DNA of 64,000 nt from Apostichopus japonicus (Eukaryota > Echinodermata > Holothuroidea > Aspidochirotida > Stichopodidae): contig NC_092581.1 of NCBI RefSeq assembly GCF_037975245.1, positions 9,679,303-9,743,302 of the forward strand, written 5' to 3'. Shown one piece after another: positions 56,501 to 61,245 of the stretch. The notes beneath the pieces are model-generated. The model saw only the letters and a program-made list of their open reading frames with translations. It did not search any database and was not told where the DNA came from. Made by a program: the position numbers and the translations under genes. How positions within the stretch are numbered: the stretch's first letter is position 1; each line of letters opens with the position of its first letter.

Positions 56501-59168
56501 AAGTGCATGATGCAGTAACCTGTGATGTCATACATGGACTAAGGCAACAAATTGCTTTTGTTTTTTGTTTGTTTTTTTCAATTACATTGAAAATGATGTA
56601 ACTCATTATTTCAATGGAATGTGACAGATGTTATTGTATCAAAGAGAGGGGAAAAAACCATATCAAACAGCTTATCTACTGCAAAAAAGTTTGTGTGGGT
56701 AGATACATAAAAGTTAGTAGGGCGTGACATTTCCATGCTAGCAGGAGCTTCTTCAGAGGCAAACTGAAACAAAACAAACTAAGAACACATTAAGAGACAG
56801 GGATGGACAGACAGACAGACAGTTGAATAGAAACAAATGTTCTCTGGTGAGGCGAACTGTATCAGGGAGGTTACCTAGAAATTCAATGCCTTGAAGGATA
56901 CTAACTGAAACATTTTTTCTATCTACATTCCTTTTTTTTTCCTTCCAAACCCCCTTTGCCTCCTTTTCATCTCCGTTACTAATTATTCATACCTCTCCTT
57001 ATTGGTGTCTATTTTTGCGCAAAAAAAATTGGTAAAGTTTTTTTACTTTTTTATTTGCCTCCTTTTCATCTTCATTACTAATTATTCATACCTCTCCTTA
57101 TTGGTGTCTATTTTTGCAAAAAAAAATTGGCAAAGTTTTTTTACTTTTTTTTTTCTTTTTTTTCGAGGGGCAGGGGGGAAGATGGGAGGAGTTGAGAGAA
57201 TGGTGAATGTGACTTTTGTCATGTTTCCTTTTTTGTTTTTATTCAGTTTTATTTGATACATCACATTAATTACTCCATGATCAATTCCTTGACTTTCAGC
57301 CTGCGATCTAAGCACACAGTGTGCCTTAGATAGAACAAGAGTCGATAGGGAGCTGCAGTGTGTACTGGCTTCATTTGGCAATACCGACGACCCGTGTTTC
57401 GGCCATTGGACGTCTTATAAAGACTGCAGCTGCACTGACACCACATACAGGATCTCCTCGTCTGGTAACACTTACTGGTGTAATAACAATGGAAAGTGGG
57501 ACGACGCCATCTACACTGTAGACTGCTTAGGTAATTGTTCTCCCCATTTCAGAAAGATCCGTTTTTATTTATTTCGGAAAAGGGGTATTTCTGAAGATGG
57601 ATCATTTAAAATTACCTTTATCTGTTTCTAATGCTAATACCACTCTATACTGTCTTTCCATACTATGCATTCAAAGCACTTGTACTGACAGTACGTACAG
57701 TTCCTTTAATACCTCTTACCCAATATATAGAAACAGAATATTCTCATACCGGTCATACTGCCAGTACAAGTGCTTCGAAGCAGAACATTGAAAGTATACA
57801 GTATATAGTCAAACTTGTCCCGACTGGGTCGCTACACTGATTAATCAAGTCAAAGCTGCTTGAAATGTTGTCAGGTTTCAAAGGGTTTAAAGACGAAATT
57901 GGAAACATGTATTAACTTCTGTCAACCATAACAGACTACCTACTCACTCGCCTTGTCAGGTTCAAAGGGTTTGATGACGAAATTGAAAACATGTATTAAC
58001 TACTGTCAACCATAACAGACTACCTACTCACTCGCCTTGTCAGGTTCAAAGGGTTTGATGACGAAATTGAAAACATGTATTAACTACTGTCAACCATAAC
58101 AGACTACCTACTCACTACCCTTGTCAGGTTCAAAGGGTTTGATGACGAAATTGAAAACATGTATTAACTACTGTCAACCATAAGAGACTACTCACTCACC
58201 TGATTCTTGTTCTTCTCCCGCAGCTCCTTGTTACACCAATGTCGGATCGAACGTTATCGCAGAGAACTCGGAGGGAATAGAAGTTGAATACATAATGGAC
58301 GGCGATTACGTGCTCTACTCCTGTCCGGATGGATTCTCTGCATTTGGATCTCCACTCGTGACTTGCTCTGATGGATTGTGGGAAAACGAAGACACATTCT
58401 ACTGTTACGGTGAGTCATCACTGTAGAGCAATTAGGAATTTTAGAAACGAGGACCAGTTGAAATAAGACCCCCAAAAAGATGAAAGAAGAAAGATATACA
58501 ACGCAAATATACATCAACCTTCCCCTTTTTTCCAGTCCAATCAGATTTTCTGTGATATTTATTGACTCTCGTGTAGTGTCCTGCACCTTCCTGAATCCCA
58601 CTCCCCCTAATCTGAAACCTACCCCTCACCCTCCCTATACCCCATCCCCCACCCCCACACACCCCATCCCCCAAACGAGGTAGTTAAGCCCTTAGATGGA
58701 TTTTCTTTTCCATTAGCTTCTGTCTCATGAGCATTAATGGACCATATTAACTATTTGGTTTGTACTCAGTTGTAGATTGTGGATGCAACCAGCCTGGTAC
58801 TTTGATTGTCTCTTATTTTCAGTTGTCCAAGGTTCAACTATTGCTCTTAATGTCTTTATTGTTCTTAATGTCTTTTCAAGGTTTTTGCTCATTTCTTGTG
58901 GATATTATTTCGAAAATACTTAAGCTGTTTTTTTGTTTTGTTATCAATTTTGATGTTTCAAGATGGGAATATTATTTTATCTCTTTGTACAGCCGACTGC
59001 ACAATACCAACAAACTACGAGCTTTCGGACTCCTCGATAACCGATGAAGTGTTCCAGCATAACATTGTCGTATCTATGAAATGCGTCGATGGCTACACTC
59101 CGACTGATATCAATACGTACACGTGCCAGGATGGTAGCTTTGATGTACCAGAGTGCGAGTTAGCGTAA
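2472..59168 (+). CDS. Giant tandem-CCP (sushi) secreted protein gene, 3' part (108 exons, multi-exon span)
   Basis: This is the exon-intron span of one gene, not a continuous frame. Exons are bounded by AG...GT, are all phase 1-1, and join in frame to about 6,740 residues ending at TAA 59166-59168. Each module has the CCP pattern: four cysteines (expected C1-C3 and C2-C4 disulfides), a Pro after C1, a Gly-Trp/Tyr after C2 and a Trp between C3 and C4. Order: 69 array-1 modules, 32 array-2 modules, then seven unique exons. CCP modules are extracellular rods used in complement regulators, adhesion and matrix proteins; which role applies here cannot be told. No transmembrane or GPI signal follows the last module, so secretion is inferred. 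The start and signal peptide are not in view. It could be two adjacent genes (split near 29.3-30.1 kb), but there is no stop, poly(A) site or first exon between the arrays, so one gene is favoured. Confidence 0.8.
2627..2815 (+). CDS. Array 1 CCP exon 1 (diverged edge unit)
   Basis: A 189-bp, phase 1-1 exon from the CTACAAG acceptor to the CACAG/GTTTGTAAG donor. The module reads ASPCDEPAPPDDLV..., YDCPEGWDFSG, AVCLYGVWTYEDAFCTG and has all four cysteines and both sequons (NGT, NMT). It differs from the core units at several residues (F after V, LPEGETYTNG, SGN, YED). The following intron has GAAGAAAAGCATTG instead of the core GAAGAATAAATGTG and ends AAAATTAATATC, features it shares with the other array edge at 29 kb or with the truncated exon. 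Confidence 0.88.
2962..4830 (+). CDS. Array 1 CCP exons 2-7 (six exons)
   Basis: The 189-bp exons start at 2962, 3298, 3634, 3970, 4306 and 4642 (end = start + 188). Two classes occur. The A class (2962, 3634) has APLDDLVSHSPDFAEGVM and EIMYDC. The M class (3298, 3970, 4306, 4642) has MLEDPLVSHSPDLAEGEM and EITYDC. Both continue PEGWDFNGNMTAVC, LYGVWTYENAFCTG. Donors are GTTTGTGAA or GTTTGTAAA, and reading through the donor gives Leu then stop. Acceptors are either CCTCCTACAAG or CCTCTAAATAG. The exon at 4306 pairs an M-class body with the CTACAAG acceptor, a recombinant. Confidence 0.9.
4908..6700. mobile_element. 1,793-bp intronic insert, copy 1 (unclassified element)
   Basis: The insert interrupts the standard array intron between TTGTATTTTTAT and TTTATGATATTGG. 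TTTAT on both sides (4903-4907 and 6701-6705) is consistent with a 5-bp target-site duplication. It opens with CTCAATACATTACATG, and an inverted CTCAATAC match (GTATTGAG) lies near 6670, about 23 bp inside the right edge. Inside are a direct repeat (ACTGGTGTTCAG at 5637 and 5845), an AGGCCTAGCCTAGGCCCCCT stretch and a TA-rich run. No transposase or reverse-transcriptase frame is visible; the 109-codon frame at 4864-5193 and the 69-codon antisense frame at 6240-6449 resemble nothing I know. A non-autonomous transposon is the best guess. Confidence 0.45.
6775..8643 (+). CDS. Array 1 CCP exons 8-13 (six exons)
   Basis: Starts are 6775, 7111, 7447, 7783, 8119 and 8455, each 189 bp and phase 1-1. 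All are M class except 7447, which is an A-class variant beginning CDEPTPLDD (Thr for Ala) with EITYDC. The exon at 7111 has EGVM, an A-class residue inside an M-class exon. The intron before 6775 is where the first insert ends. Together with the insert these modules form the unit that is repeated 3,813 bp downstream. Confidence 0.9.
8721..10513. mobile_element. 1,793-bp intronic insert, copy 2 (segmental duplicate)
   Basis: Same sequence as 4908-6700 at an offset of 3,813 bp, with the same flanking TTTAT and the same position inside the array intron. I noticed no difference on reading. The flanking exons are also duplicated at the same offset, so this copy arose by segmental duplication (or misassembly) and not by a second insertion. 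Confidence 0.55.
10588..12120 (+). CDS. Array 1 CCP exons 14-18 (five exons)
   Basis: Starts are 10588, 10924, 11260, 11596 and 11932, each 189 bp. The first four copy the exons at 6775, 7111, 7447 and 7783, including the EGVM variant (10924) and the TPLDD variant (11260). The duplication ends after the exon at 11596: the next exon, 11932, has the CTAAATAG acceptor where the corresponding exon at 8119 has CTACAAG. Confidence 0.9.
12268..15141 (+). CDS. Array 1 CCP exons 19-27 (nine exons)
   Basis: Starts are 12268, 12604, 12940, 13276, 13609, 13945, 14281, 14617 and 14953. The exon at 13276 is 186 bp (13276-13461): one Glu codon is lost from AEGEM, keeping frame. The exon at 12268 has EDSLV and FSGN; 12940 has SHSPALAEG (Asp to Ala). 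A-class exons are 13609 (EGEM, EITYDC) and 14617 (EGVM, EIMYDC); the rest are M class. No nonsense or frameshift change is seen. Confidence 0.9.
15289..19509 (+). CDS. Array 1 CCP exons 28-40 (13 exons, 2,688-bp higher-order repeat)
   Basis: Starts are 15289, 15625, 15961, 16297, 16633, 16969, 17305, 17641, 17977, 18313, 18649, 18985 and 19321. The block 15625-16821 recurs at 18313-19509, an offset of 2,688 bp (eight units), sharing rare variants: a TTTCATATACC acceptor tract, GGAGATATG (Glu to Asp), GAAGGATAAATG in the intron and CGEP for CDEP at 16633 and 19321. A-class exons are 15625, 16969 and 18313. Private changes include NMTSV at 16969 and WTHEN at 17305. Confidence 0.9.
19657..21861 (+). 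CDS. Array 1 CCP exons 41-47 (seven exons, 1,008-bp higher-order repeat)
   Basis: Starts are 19657, 19993, 20329, 20665, 21001, 21337 and 21673. The order A-M-M (19657-20517) repeats at 20665-21525, an offset of 1,008 bp (three units). Both A-class exons here, 19657 and 20665, carry the CTAAATAG acceptor usually attached to M-class exons, so a recombination breakpoint lies within the first tens of bases of the exon or at the acceptor. Confidence 0.9.
22009..25221 (+). CDS. Array 1 CCP exons 48-57 (ten exons)
   Basis: Starts are 22009, 22345, 22681, 23017, 23353, 23689, 24025, 24361, 24697 and 25033. A-class exons are 23017 (EGEM, EITYDC) and 25033 (EGVM, EIMYDC). The exon at 23353 reads CDEPVLED (Met to Val) and 22345 has SHGPDL (Ser to Gly). 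Units 22009-22869 recur at 23689-24549, an offset of 1,680 bp. All are 189 bp and open. Confidence 0.9.
25369..28917 (+). CDS. Array 1 CCP exons 58-68 (11 exons, all M class)
   Basis: Starts are 25369, 25705, 26041, 26377, 26713, 27049, 27385, 27721, 28057, 28393 and 28729. This is the longest run without an A-class exon. Differences are mostly silent or private: NMSAV at 25369 (which keeps the sequon as N-M-S), a silent TAC codon at 26713 and a silent AAT at 27721. The intron after 25705 has GATTAAATG in place of GAATAAATG. The intron after 28729 switches to the edge type (GAAGAAAAGCATTG). Confidence 0.9.
29066..29254 (+). CDS. Array 1 CCP exon 69 (last, edge unit)
   Basis: A 189-bp A-class exon, CDEPAPLDDLV, with MYANGTEIMYDC and the usual second half, ending CACAG/GTTAGT. 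The preceding intron has AAAGCATTGTTTCTTGTCTG and TTGAAAAGACTTG, unlike the core array, and an ATATCGTTTTGTTCC acceptor tract that matches the one before exon 1. The exon marks the downstream edge of array 1; the next CCP exon is 875 bp away and belongs to a different subfamily. Confidence 0.88.
29255..30129 (+). other. 875-bp intron between array 1 and array 2
   Basis: From the GTTAGT donor to the TTTCAAAAG acceptor. Short open frames (29499-29741 minus, 29518-29811 plus) have no recognisable domain. The stretch around 29588-29900 (GGCATTGAAGACTCACCCC, TTTCTGTGGCATGCAGGTGA) has the look of an old dispersed repeat, but I cannot name it. No AATAAA signal and no first-exon or promoter evidence is seen, which supports one gene running through both arrays. 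Confidence 0.6.
30130..30762 (+). CDS. Array 2 exons 1-2 (C-type 30130-30315, D-type 30583-30762)
   Basis: The C-type exon is 186 bp (62 codons): ASPCEDLAPAGELVERDPSD, then ENGTEVVYSCPDGYDFNGD, ALCLYGNWTLDQEPYCTG. The D-type exon is 180 bp (60 codons): ASPCGEPLPQDGLVSHNPE, then SGTEVTYACPNGYDLNGN, TAVCLYGMWTNEAVFCTG. Both are phase 1-1 CCP modules with four cysteines and the C3-C4 Trp. Donors are GTATTAAA (C) and GTGAATAG (D). Reading through the C donor stays open for about 30 codons into the intron. The C module has two sequons (NGT, NWT) and the D module one (NMT). Confidence 0.88.
31808..34941 (+). CDS. Array 2 exons 3-10 (four C-D pairs)
   Basis: C exons: 31808-31993, 32640-32825, 33473-33658, 34306-34491. 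D exons: 32276-32455, 33108-33287, 33942-34121, 34762-34941. The C exon at 33473 ends CSG instead of CTG. The D exons at 32276, 33108 and 33942 are the GEPIIQDG variant with NPETSSYP; 34762 is the GEPLPQDG variant with TQVTYAC. Each IIQDG exon is followed by a short (184-185 bp) intron and each LPQDG exon by a long one. C-D pairs recur about every 833 bp here. Confidence 0.88.
35846..38797 (+). CDS. Array 2 exons 11-16 (first ~3.85-kb six-exon block)
   Basis: C exons: 35846-36031, 37333-37518 (CSG end), 38165-38350. D exons: 36300-36479 (LPQDG, NGTQ), 37801-37980 (IIQDG), 38618-38797 (LPQDG, NMTSV). The set C, D(LPQ), C(CSG), D(IIQ), C, D(LPQ) recurs at +3,853 to +3,855 bp. The D exon at 36300 has PNGTQ, adding an N-G-T sequon that most D modules lack. 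All are phase 1-1 and open. Confidence 0.88.
39701..42650 (+). CDS. Array 2 exons 17-22 (second six-exon block)
   Basis: C exons: 39701-39886, 41186-41371 (CSG), 42018-42203. D exons: 40155-40334, 41654-41833 (IIQDG), 42471-42650. This block parallels 35846-38797 almost base for base, introns included. The D exon at 40155 reads NPERSSYP, giving one of few Arg residues in D modules; the D exon at 42471 has CLNGMW (Tyr to Asn). Neither disturbs the CCP cysteines. Confidence 0.88.
43502..46504 (+). CDS. Array 2 exons 23-28 (third, partial block)
   Basis: C exons: 43502-43687 (CSG), 44335-44520, 45872-46057. D exons: 43971-44150 (IIQDG), 44788-44967 (CLNGMW), 46325-46504 (CLYGTW). The block starts with the CSG/IIQ pair, so relative to the previous block one C-D pair is missing (41186 to 43502 is 2,316 bp). 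An extra T in the intron near 43767 shifts the read-through frame seen in the other copies. The final D exon precedes the expanded minisatellite. Confidence 0.88.
46505..48264 (+). other. 1,760-bp intron with expanded minisatellite
   Basis: The intron after the last ordinary array 2 D exon. About 1 kb (46690-47670) is the 32-36 bp minisatellite described separately. The remainder, 47680-48260, has no exon-like sequence or CCP cysteine pattern; a 62-codon antisense frame at 47744-47932 has no recognisable features. Confidence 0.7.
48265..48450 (+). CDS. Array 2 exon 29 (diverged C-type CCP)
   Basis: 186 bp, phase 1-1, acceptor TATCTTAG, donor GTAAAAG. The module reads ASPCQDLAPGDDVVGRTPGG, PNGTEVVYSCPSGYDFNGD, AVCQFGNWSLDTVPYCTG. 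It has four cysteines and sequons NGT and NWS. It is clearly related to C-type modules but about a third of positions differ, and it is most like the exon at 51015. A short partial duplicate of its donor region (GTACAGGTGAAAGTTATTCACT) follows at about 48490. Confidence 0.87.
49394..50033 (+). CDS. Array 2 exons 30-31 (C 49394-49579, D 49854-50033)
   Basis: A last C-D pair outside the homogenised block. The C exon is nearly identical to the array copies (CEDLAPAGELVERD, CSG end), but its intron is diverged: the donor is GTAAATGA and gives an immediate stop, without the open read-through of the others. The D exon begins ASACGEPVPQDG, with Ala in place of Pro before C1, and otherwise matches. 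Its following intron carries the 29-bp minisatellite. Confidence 0.87.
50103..50622 (+). repeat. 29-bp minisatellite, about 18 copies
   Basis: The unit is GACCTGGGTTATACCCACTTATTAGATCA in pieces: GACCTGGGTTATACCCACTT followed by ATTAGATCA. Copies are mostly 29 bp apart with point changes (GATCCGACC, TTATGCCC, TATATCC). It lies inside the intron between the exons at 49854 and 51015. GGGTTATACCC is an 11-base near-palindrome, so each unit can form a short hairpin. Confidence 0.9.
51015..51200 (+). CDS. Array 2 exon 32 (diverged C-type CCP)
   Basis: 186 bp from a TTGATTAG acceptor to GTAAAAGA. Residues: ASPCDDLAPGDDLVVRDPSG, ANGTTVVYSCPKGYDFNGD, AVCQFGNWSLDTEPYCTG. Four cysteines, sequons NGT and NWS. 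It shares QFGNWSLDT with the exon at 48265, so these two form a C-prime subtype that flanks the last ordinary C-D pair. It contains one Lys, which I have not seen in the array copies. Confidence 0.87.
51201..52344 (+). other. 1,144-bp intron, low-complexity content
   Basis: No CCP exon is visible between 51200 and 52345. The frame 51599-51880 is hydrophobic, lacks homology that I recognise and sits in a region of short TCGTTTACACTT repeats (51680-51735), so I do not call it coding. A T-run near 51880 and A/T-rich stretches near 51530-51575 are low complexity. The phrase GCAGAGATGCCAACC and its inverse GGTTGGCATCTCTG bracket about 51816-52220, hinting at an inserted repeat with inverted ends. 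Confidence 0.6.
52345..52527 (+). CDS. Unique CCP exon G1
   Basis: 183 bp (61 codons), phase 1-1, acceptor GTCGACAG, donor GTATTCCA. The module reads ASPCVNPDPADVLVIVQPD, YGNGSTVMYSCPNGYDLIGD, STVCLYGIWTQTTEPTCEG. Four cysteines, Trp between C3 and C4, and two sequons (NGS, NST). It starts the diverged 3' series in which each exon is single-copy and introns are unrelated to one another. Confidence 0.87.
52903..53600 (+). repeat. 138-bp tandem repeat, about five copies, in an intron
   Basis: Units start near 52907, 53035, 53173, 53311 and 53449, with 138-bp spacing for the last three. Each contains AGCACCAAACTGTGAGTATA, GCTGAAGTAGGAGTACAATT, TTAGTACAAGCACTTTAT and CTGTACAAGGTTTCCAAAAT. The first copy is shorter and the last trails off after 53580. 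No open frame spans the units. Confidence 0.88.
53819..54001 (+). CDS. Unique CCP exon G2
   Basis: 183 bp, phase 1-1, acceptor TTCCGTAG, donor GTATGAAT. The module reads ASPCYNPNPADELVMVDPDQ, ENGTTVDYVCPSGYDLFGD, SALCRYGNWTSNEDPTCIG. Four cysteines and sequons NGT and NWT. It is closest to G1 (SPC.NP.PAD.LV pattern), so the two derive from one duplication older than the arrays. Read-through into the intron is Pro-rich and probably not coding. Confidence 0.87.
54157..54385 (+). repeat. 126-bp imperfect tandem duplication in an intron
   Basis: Two copies begin near 54157 and 54283 with GTATCRTTTGGCTATG, followed by GAACTGATAYGTATCAT and TATCCTGTGGCRATGAT. Copies differ at roughly one position in six. 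No gene content. Confidence 0.75.
54916..55098 (+). CDS. Unique CCP exon G3
   Basis: 183 bp, phase 1-1, acceptor ATTTTCAG, donor GTACGTTA. Begins (G)AG TCA CCA TGT: ESPCDNPNPSDENVSLDPD, then SSSVNFSCPVGYNLT, ATCILGAWDPPEEPICE. Four cysteines and the C3-C4 Trp are present. NVS, NFS and NLT give three possible sequons. The 182-codon antisense frame at 54541-55089 overlaps this exon and has no recognisable domain, so I favour the plus-strand exon. Confidence 0.85.
55630..55772. mobile_element. Foldback (MITE-like) repeat, older copy
   Basis: Homologous in order to the element at 57646-57805: CTATCCTGTCCTCCCATATC, CAAACAGTTCCTAACCTTCA, TCATACTGATAATACAATTG and CTTTGAAGCAGGACATCAAA. Its inverted ends are more degraded than those of the second copy. 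It sits in the intron between G3 and G4. Confidence 0.45.
56018..56200 (+). CDS. Unique CCP exon G4
   Basis: 183 bp, phase 1-1, acceptor TTTTTCAG after a long T-rich tract, donor GTGAGTAC. Residues LPCDPITPAAPDVTIAPV, SYPSGTDLLYFCPSPSVVKG, ASECYLGEWDTTDTPTCV. Four cysteines and the Trp before C4 are present; the usual CPxGY after C2 is replaced by CPSPSV, so the module is atypical. No sequon is seen. Confidence 0.83.
56201..57299 (+). other. 1,099-bp intron with a 99-bp direct duplication
   Basis: No exon-like sequence. CCTCCTTTTCATCTYCRTTA through ATTGGTGTCTATTTTTGC and AAAGTTTTTTTACTTTT occurs twice, starting at 56959 and 57058 (about 99 bp apart, ending near 57152). A short ACAGACAG run lies near 56808. 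Frames over this region are repeats and T-runs, not genes. Confidence 0.7.
57300..57530 (+). CDS. Eight-cysteine exon G5 (atypical, non-CCP or elaborated CCP)
   Basis: 231 bp (77 codons), phase 1-1, acceptor GACTTTCAG, donor GTAATTGT. Cysteine spacing is C-x5-C-x12-C-x11-C-x9-C-x1-C-x15-C-x14-C. It starts (A)CC TGC GAT: CDLSTQCALDRTRVDRELQC, then DDPCFGHWTSYKDCSC and YWCNNNGKWDD, ending VDC. The last part (C, NGKW, C) resembles a CCP C3-C4 half, so it may be a CCP with two extra disulfides. Otherwise I do not recognise the fold. It has several Lys and Arg, unlike the arrays. It is called coding because phase, splice sites and an open 77-codon frame all agree. Confidence 0.75.
57646..57805. 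mobile_element. Foldback (MITE-like) repeat with ~42-bp inverted ends
   Basis: Left arm 57646-57686 (TATACTGTCTTTCC ... AAAGCACTTGTACTG) and right arm 57762-57805 (CAGTACAAGTGCTTCGAAGC ... GTATACAGTATA) are imperfect reverse complements around a 75-bp loop. CAGTACAAGTGCTT against AAGCACTTGTACTG is perfect over 14 bp. No protein is encoded. A related, older copy lies in an upstream intron at about 55630-55772. Confidence 0.6.
57868..58200 (+). repeat. 84-bp tandem repeat, four copies, in an intron
   Basis: Copies start at 57868, 57953, 58037 and 58121 with TTGTCAGGTT and contain CAAAGGGTTTGATGACGAAA, TGAAAACATGTATTAACTAC and CAACCATAACAGACTACCTA. The first copy is most diverged (TTTCAAAGGGTTTAAAGACG). 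The repeat ends just before the polypyrimidine tract of the next exon. Confidence 0.9.
58224..58409 (+). CDS. Unique CCP exon G6
   Basis: 186 bp, phase 1-1, acceptor TCCCGCAG, donor GTGAGTCA. Residues APCYTNVGSNVIAENSEG, GDYVLYSCPDGFSAFG, LVTCSDGLWENEDTFCYG. Four cysteines, a CPDGF after C2 and Trp between C3 and C4 match the CCP pattern. The stretch between C1 and C2 is several residues longer than in the arrays. The donor and acceptor are closer to consensus than those of array 1. Confidence 0.87.
58993..59168 (+). CDS. Terminal CCP exon G7 with stop codon
   Basis: Acceptor TTTGTACAG, stop TAA at 59166-59168. Residues ADCTIPTNYELSDSSITDE, VVSMKCVDGYTPTD, TYTCQDGSFDVPECELA. Four cysteines (C1 to C4) make a compact CCP; Phe in SFDVPEC stands where Trp usually lies. 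The protein ends three residues after C4, with no hydrophobic segment, so a secreted, soluble C-terminus is inferred. Confidence 0.87.
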
Positions 59169-61090
59169 AAACTTATACCGTCAATATCTTCTGTAATATG
59201 AAAAGTTTTCTTCATTTAGAAATATTTGTTTTAACTTTGTTTGGTTTATAACTTTATTTGGTCTTCCTTCACTCTGAAATATTATCGAGGAATGTCTATT
59301 ACATTGTTTTTGTTCTCATCAAGTTATATTTGTGAAAATCCATAGAGAACAATTTTTTTCTGGTTATACATGAGGCTGTGCTCATATGCAAGTTTCTTCA
59401 TATATACATATCAACTGTGAAAATCTGCAGTCTGAGCAAAACTTGTTTTTCCTGGGGGGGGGGGAGAATCAAACCGTGTGAATGAACATTTTGAATGAAT
59501 TTAAATGAATCTAAACGGTACCATTCATAACATTATGCAGTGACTCTTATACCCTCCCAGTCTATGTGTCAGCTTTTTGGCATCCATAACAAGCGCAAGT
59601 CCATTACACACTATTTCCCTAAATCGTCCGAAATTGTTGCAAATAAGAATTAAAGAAAATCGTATCAGTTTATCAATTGACATGTTATTTAAAAAAGCTA
59701 TTTAACGCAAGATGAAAGATGATTTTCATTTAACTAATATCAATGGAAAGTCTACTTGTGGTTTTTACTGTGTTGTTATTATGTTGCCTTGTTTTACATA
59801 CTCTCATGCTGTATTTACTCAGTGAAAACAAAAGCCAAAAATGTGTGTAATTTCTGGTTACATCGTCCCATACTTTTTGCATAGCAGAATTACTTACGAT
59901 TAGTTGATCATTTTAACAGAAAGTTAGAAAAATGAAGCTTTATAAACTTCAGATAAGGGTGATGTTTTCATTTTTGTAAATTGTTCTCAAGTTTCTTTAA
60001 ATACTGTTGTCACCATTACCTTGTTTGACATACCTCGAGGCATCACTAACTTTAAAAAATACCTTATTATTGAAATGAATGTATTTTTGTATGTAACTTT
60101 CATTCGTTAAGTGACCTCAAAAGAGCTTCTGCTAACATTTATGACATAACGACTCACAAGTTCTATAATCATGGCGAAACTCTTCAAATATATTCATGAA
60201 CAGTTATATCACAATCTTATTGCTTAAAGTCATGCTGTCATCATAAATGTTGGCACATAACAATAGTTAAAAGCAATTTCATGTTGGGTGAGGTGTGCTT
60301 TCATGGTTTTAAGTCTTTGGTTTTGGCCTTAAATACCCCCCCCCCGCCCCCCCTCCTCAAAGTTATCCTGCCCTATCAACTGTTTTTAAATCAATCCTAC
60401 TTTAGACAGCGGGCATTGTCGAATCCATCCCTGAGGAATCCCATTTATAGTCCATTTCATATCATTTATTAATTTTTTTTTTTAAATCTAATTTGTTTTT
60501 TTATGTTTGCACACCTCTACTGCCTCAGAGTAAAACAGACAAGTTCATAAACATAGCTGTCATATGAAGTCTGCAGGCATGGTTGGTCAGGAGGATGTTG
60601 GAGTATATCGACCCTCTCAGAATCGCCTGAAATTGATATGGTGTCTTGCCACATATCTCAAAGGGTGAAATTGGGCAAAAAATACTTTGGGCCTAAAACT
60701 GTCAGACCTGGATATTGGATTTTGTTTTGTTTTGTTTTTTCTTTGTCTGTGTATAATGGTTCAACTCTGTGTAGTAATTATCTGATGTTCCAAATGAACT
60801 CTTCTTTTTCTCTCTTTCTCTCTCTCTTTCGTTTTAGACTTGTTTTCTTTTCTCTTCTCATGCAGTAAACAAATTGCAATTATGTATGTAGTTCTTTCTT
60901 TCATGTATCTTCCATTTCTAAACTAGATAGACAATGCCAAAAAATGCCAAAATATAAGTTCTTAACATTGAAATTAATTGTCACTCATTCTTTATATCAT
61001 AATTTGTTGAAAACAAATTGTAAAATGCAGGAAGTTCTCAGCCTCCTCAATAAATTACAAACTGAGGAAAATAAACAAGTGTTGCTTTAG
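59169..61090 (+). other. Probable 3' UTR (~1.9 kb)
   Basis: No CCP exon and no significant frame is seen. The first canonical AATAAA hexamers I find after the stop are at 61049-61054 and 61070-61075, with a T-rich tract following (TTTAGTTTTCTTATTTC). If the terminal exon is not spliced again, the 3' UTR would be about 1.9 kb. A weaker ATTAAA lies near 59650. A G9 run is at about 59455 and a C-rich run near 60339-60355. Confidence 0.5.
61049..61075 (+). terminator. Paired AATAAA polyadenylation signals
   Basis: Two AATAAA hexamers 21 bp apart (61049-61054, 61070-61075) are followed by GTGTTGCTTTAGTTTTCTTA, a GT/T-rich downstream element. They are the best candidate for the 3' end of the giant CCP gene. 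Confidence 0.45.
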
Positions 61091-61245
61091 TTTTCTTATT
61101 TCTTCGTAATCTCTTATGTCTTAACTTTCTTTCTAGTAAGCCTGTAAAGTCCCCTGTTATTGTAATTCGATTGAAGAGTATAAAACTATAAATGGACATT
61201 AAATCGTAATGAGTTGGAAAATCAAGAACAGTGAAAAAAACTTCC

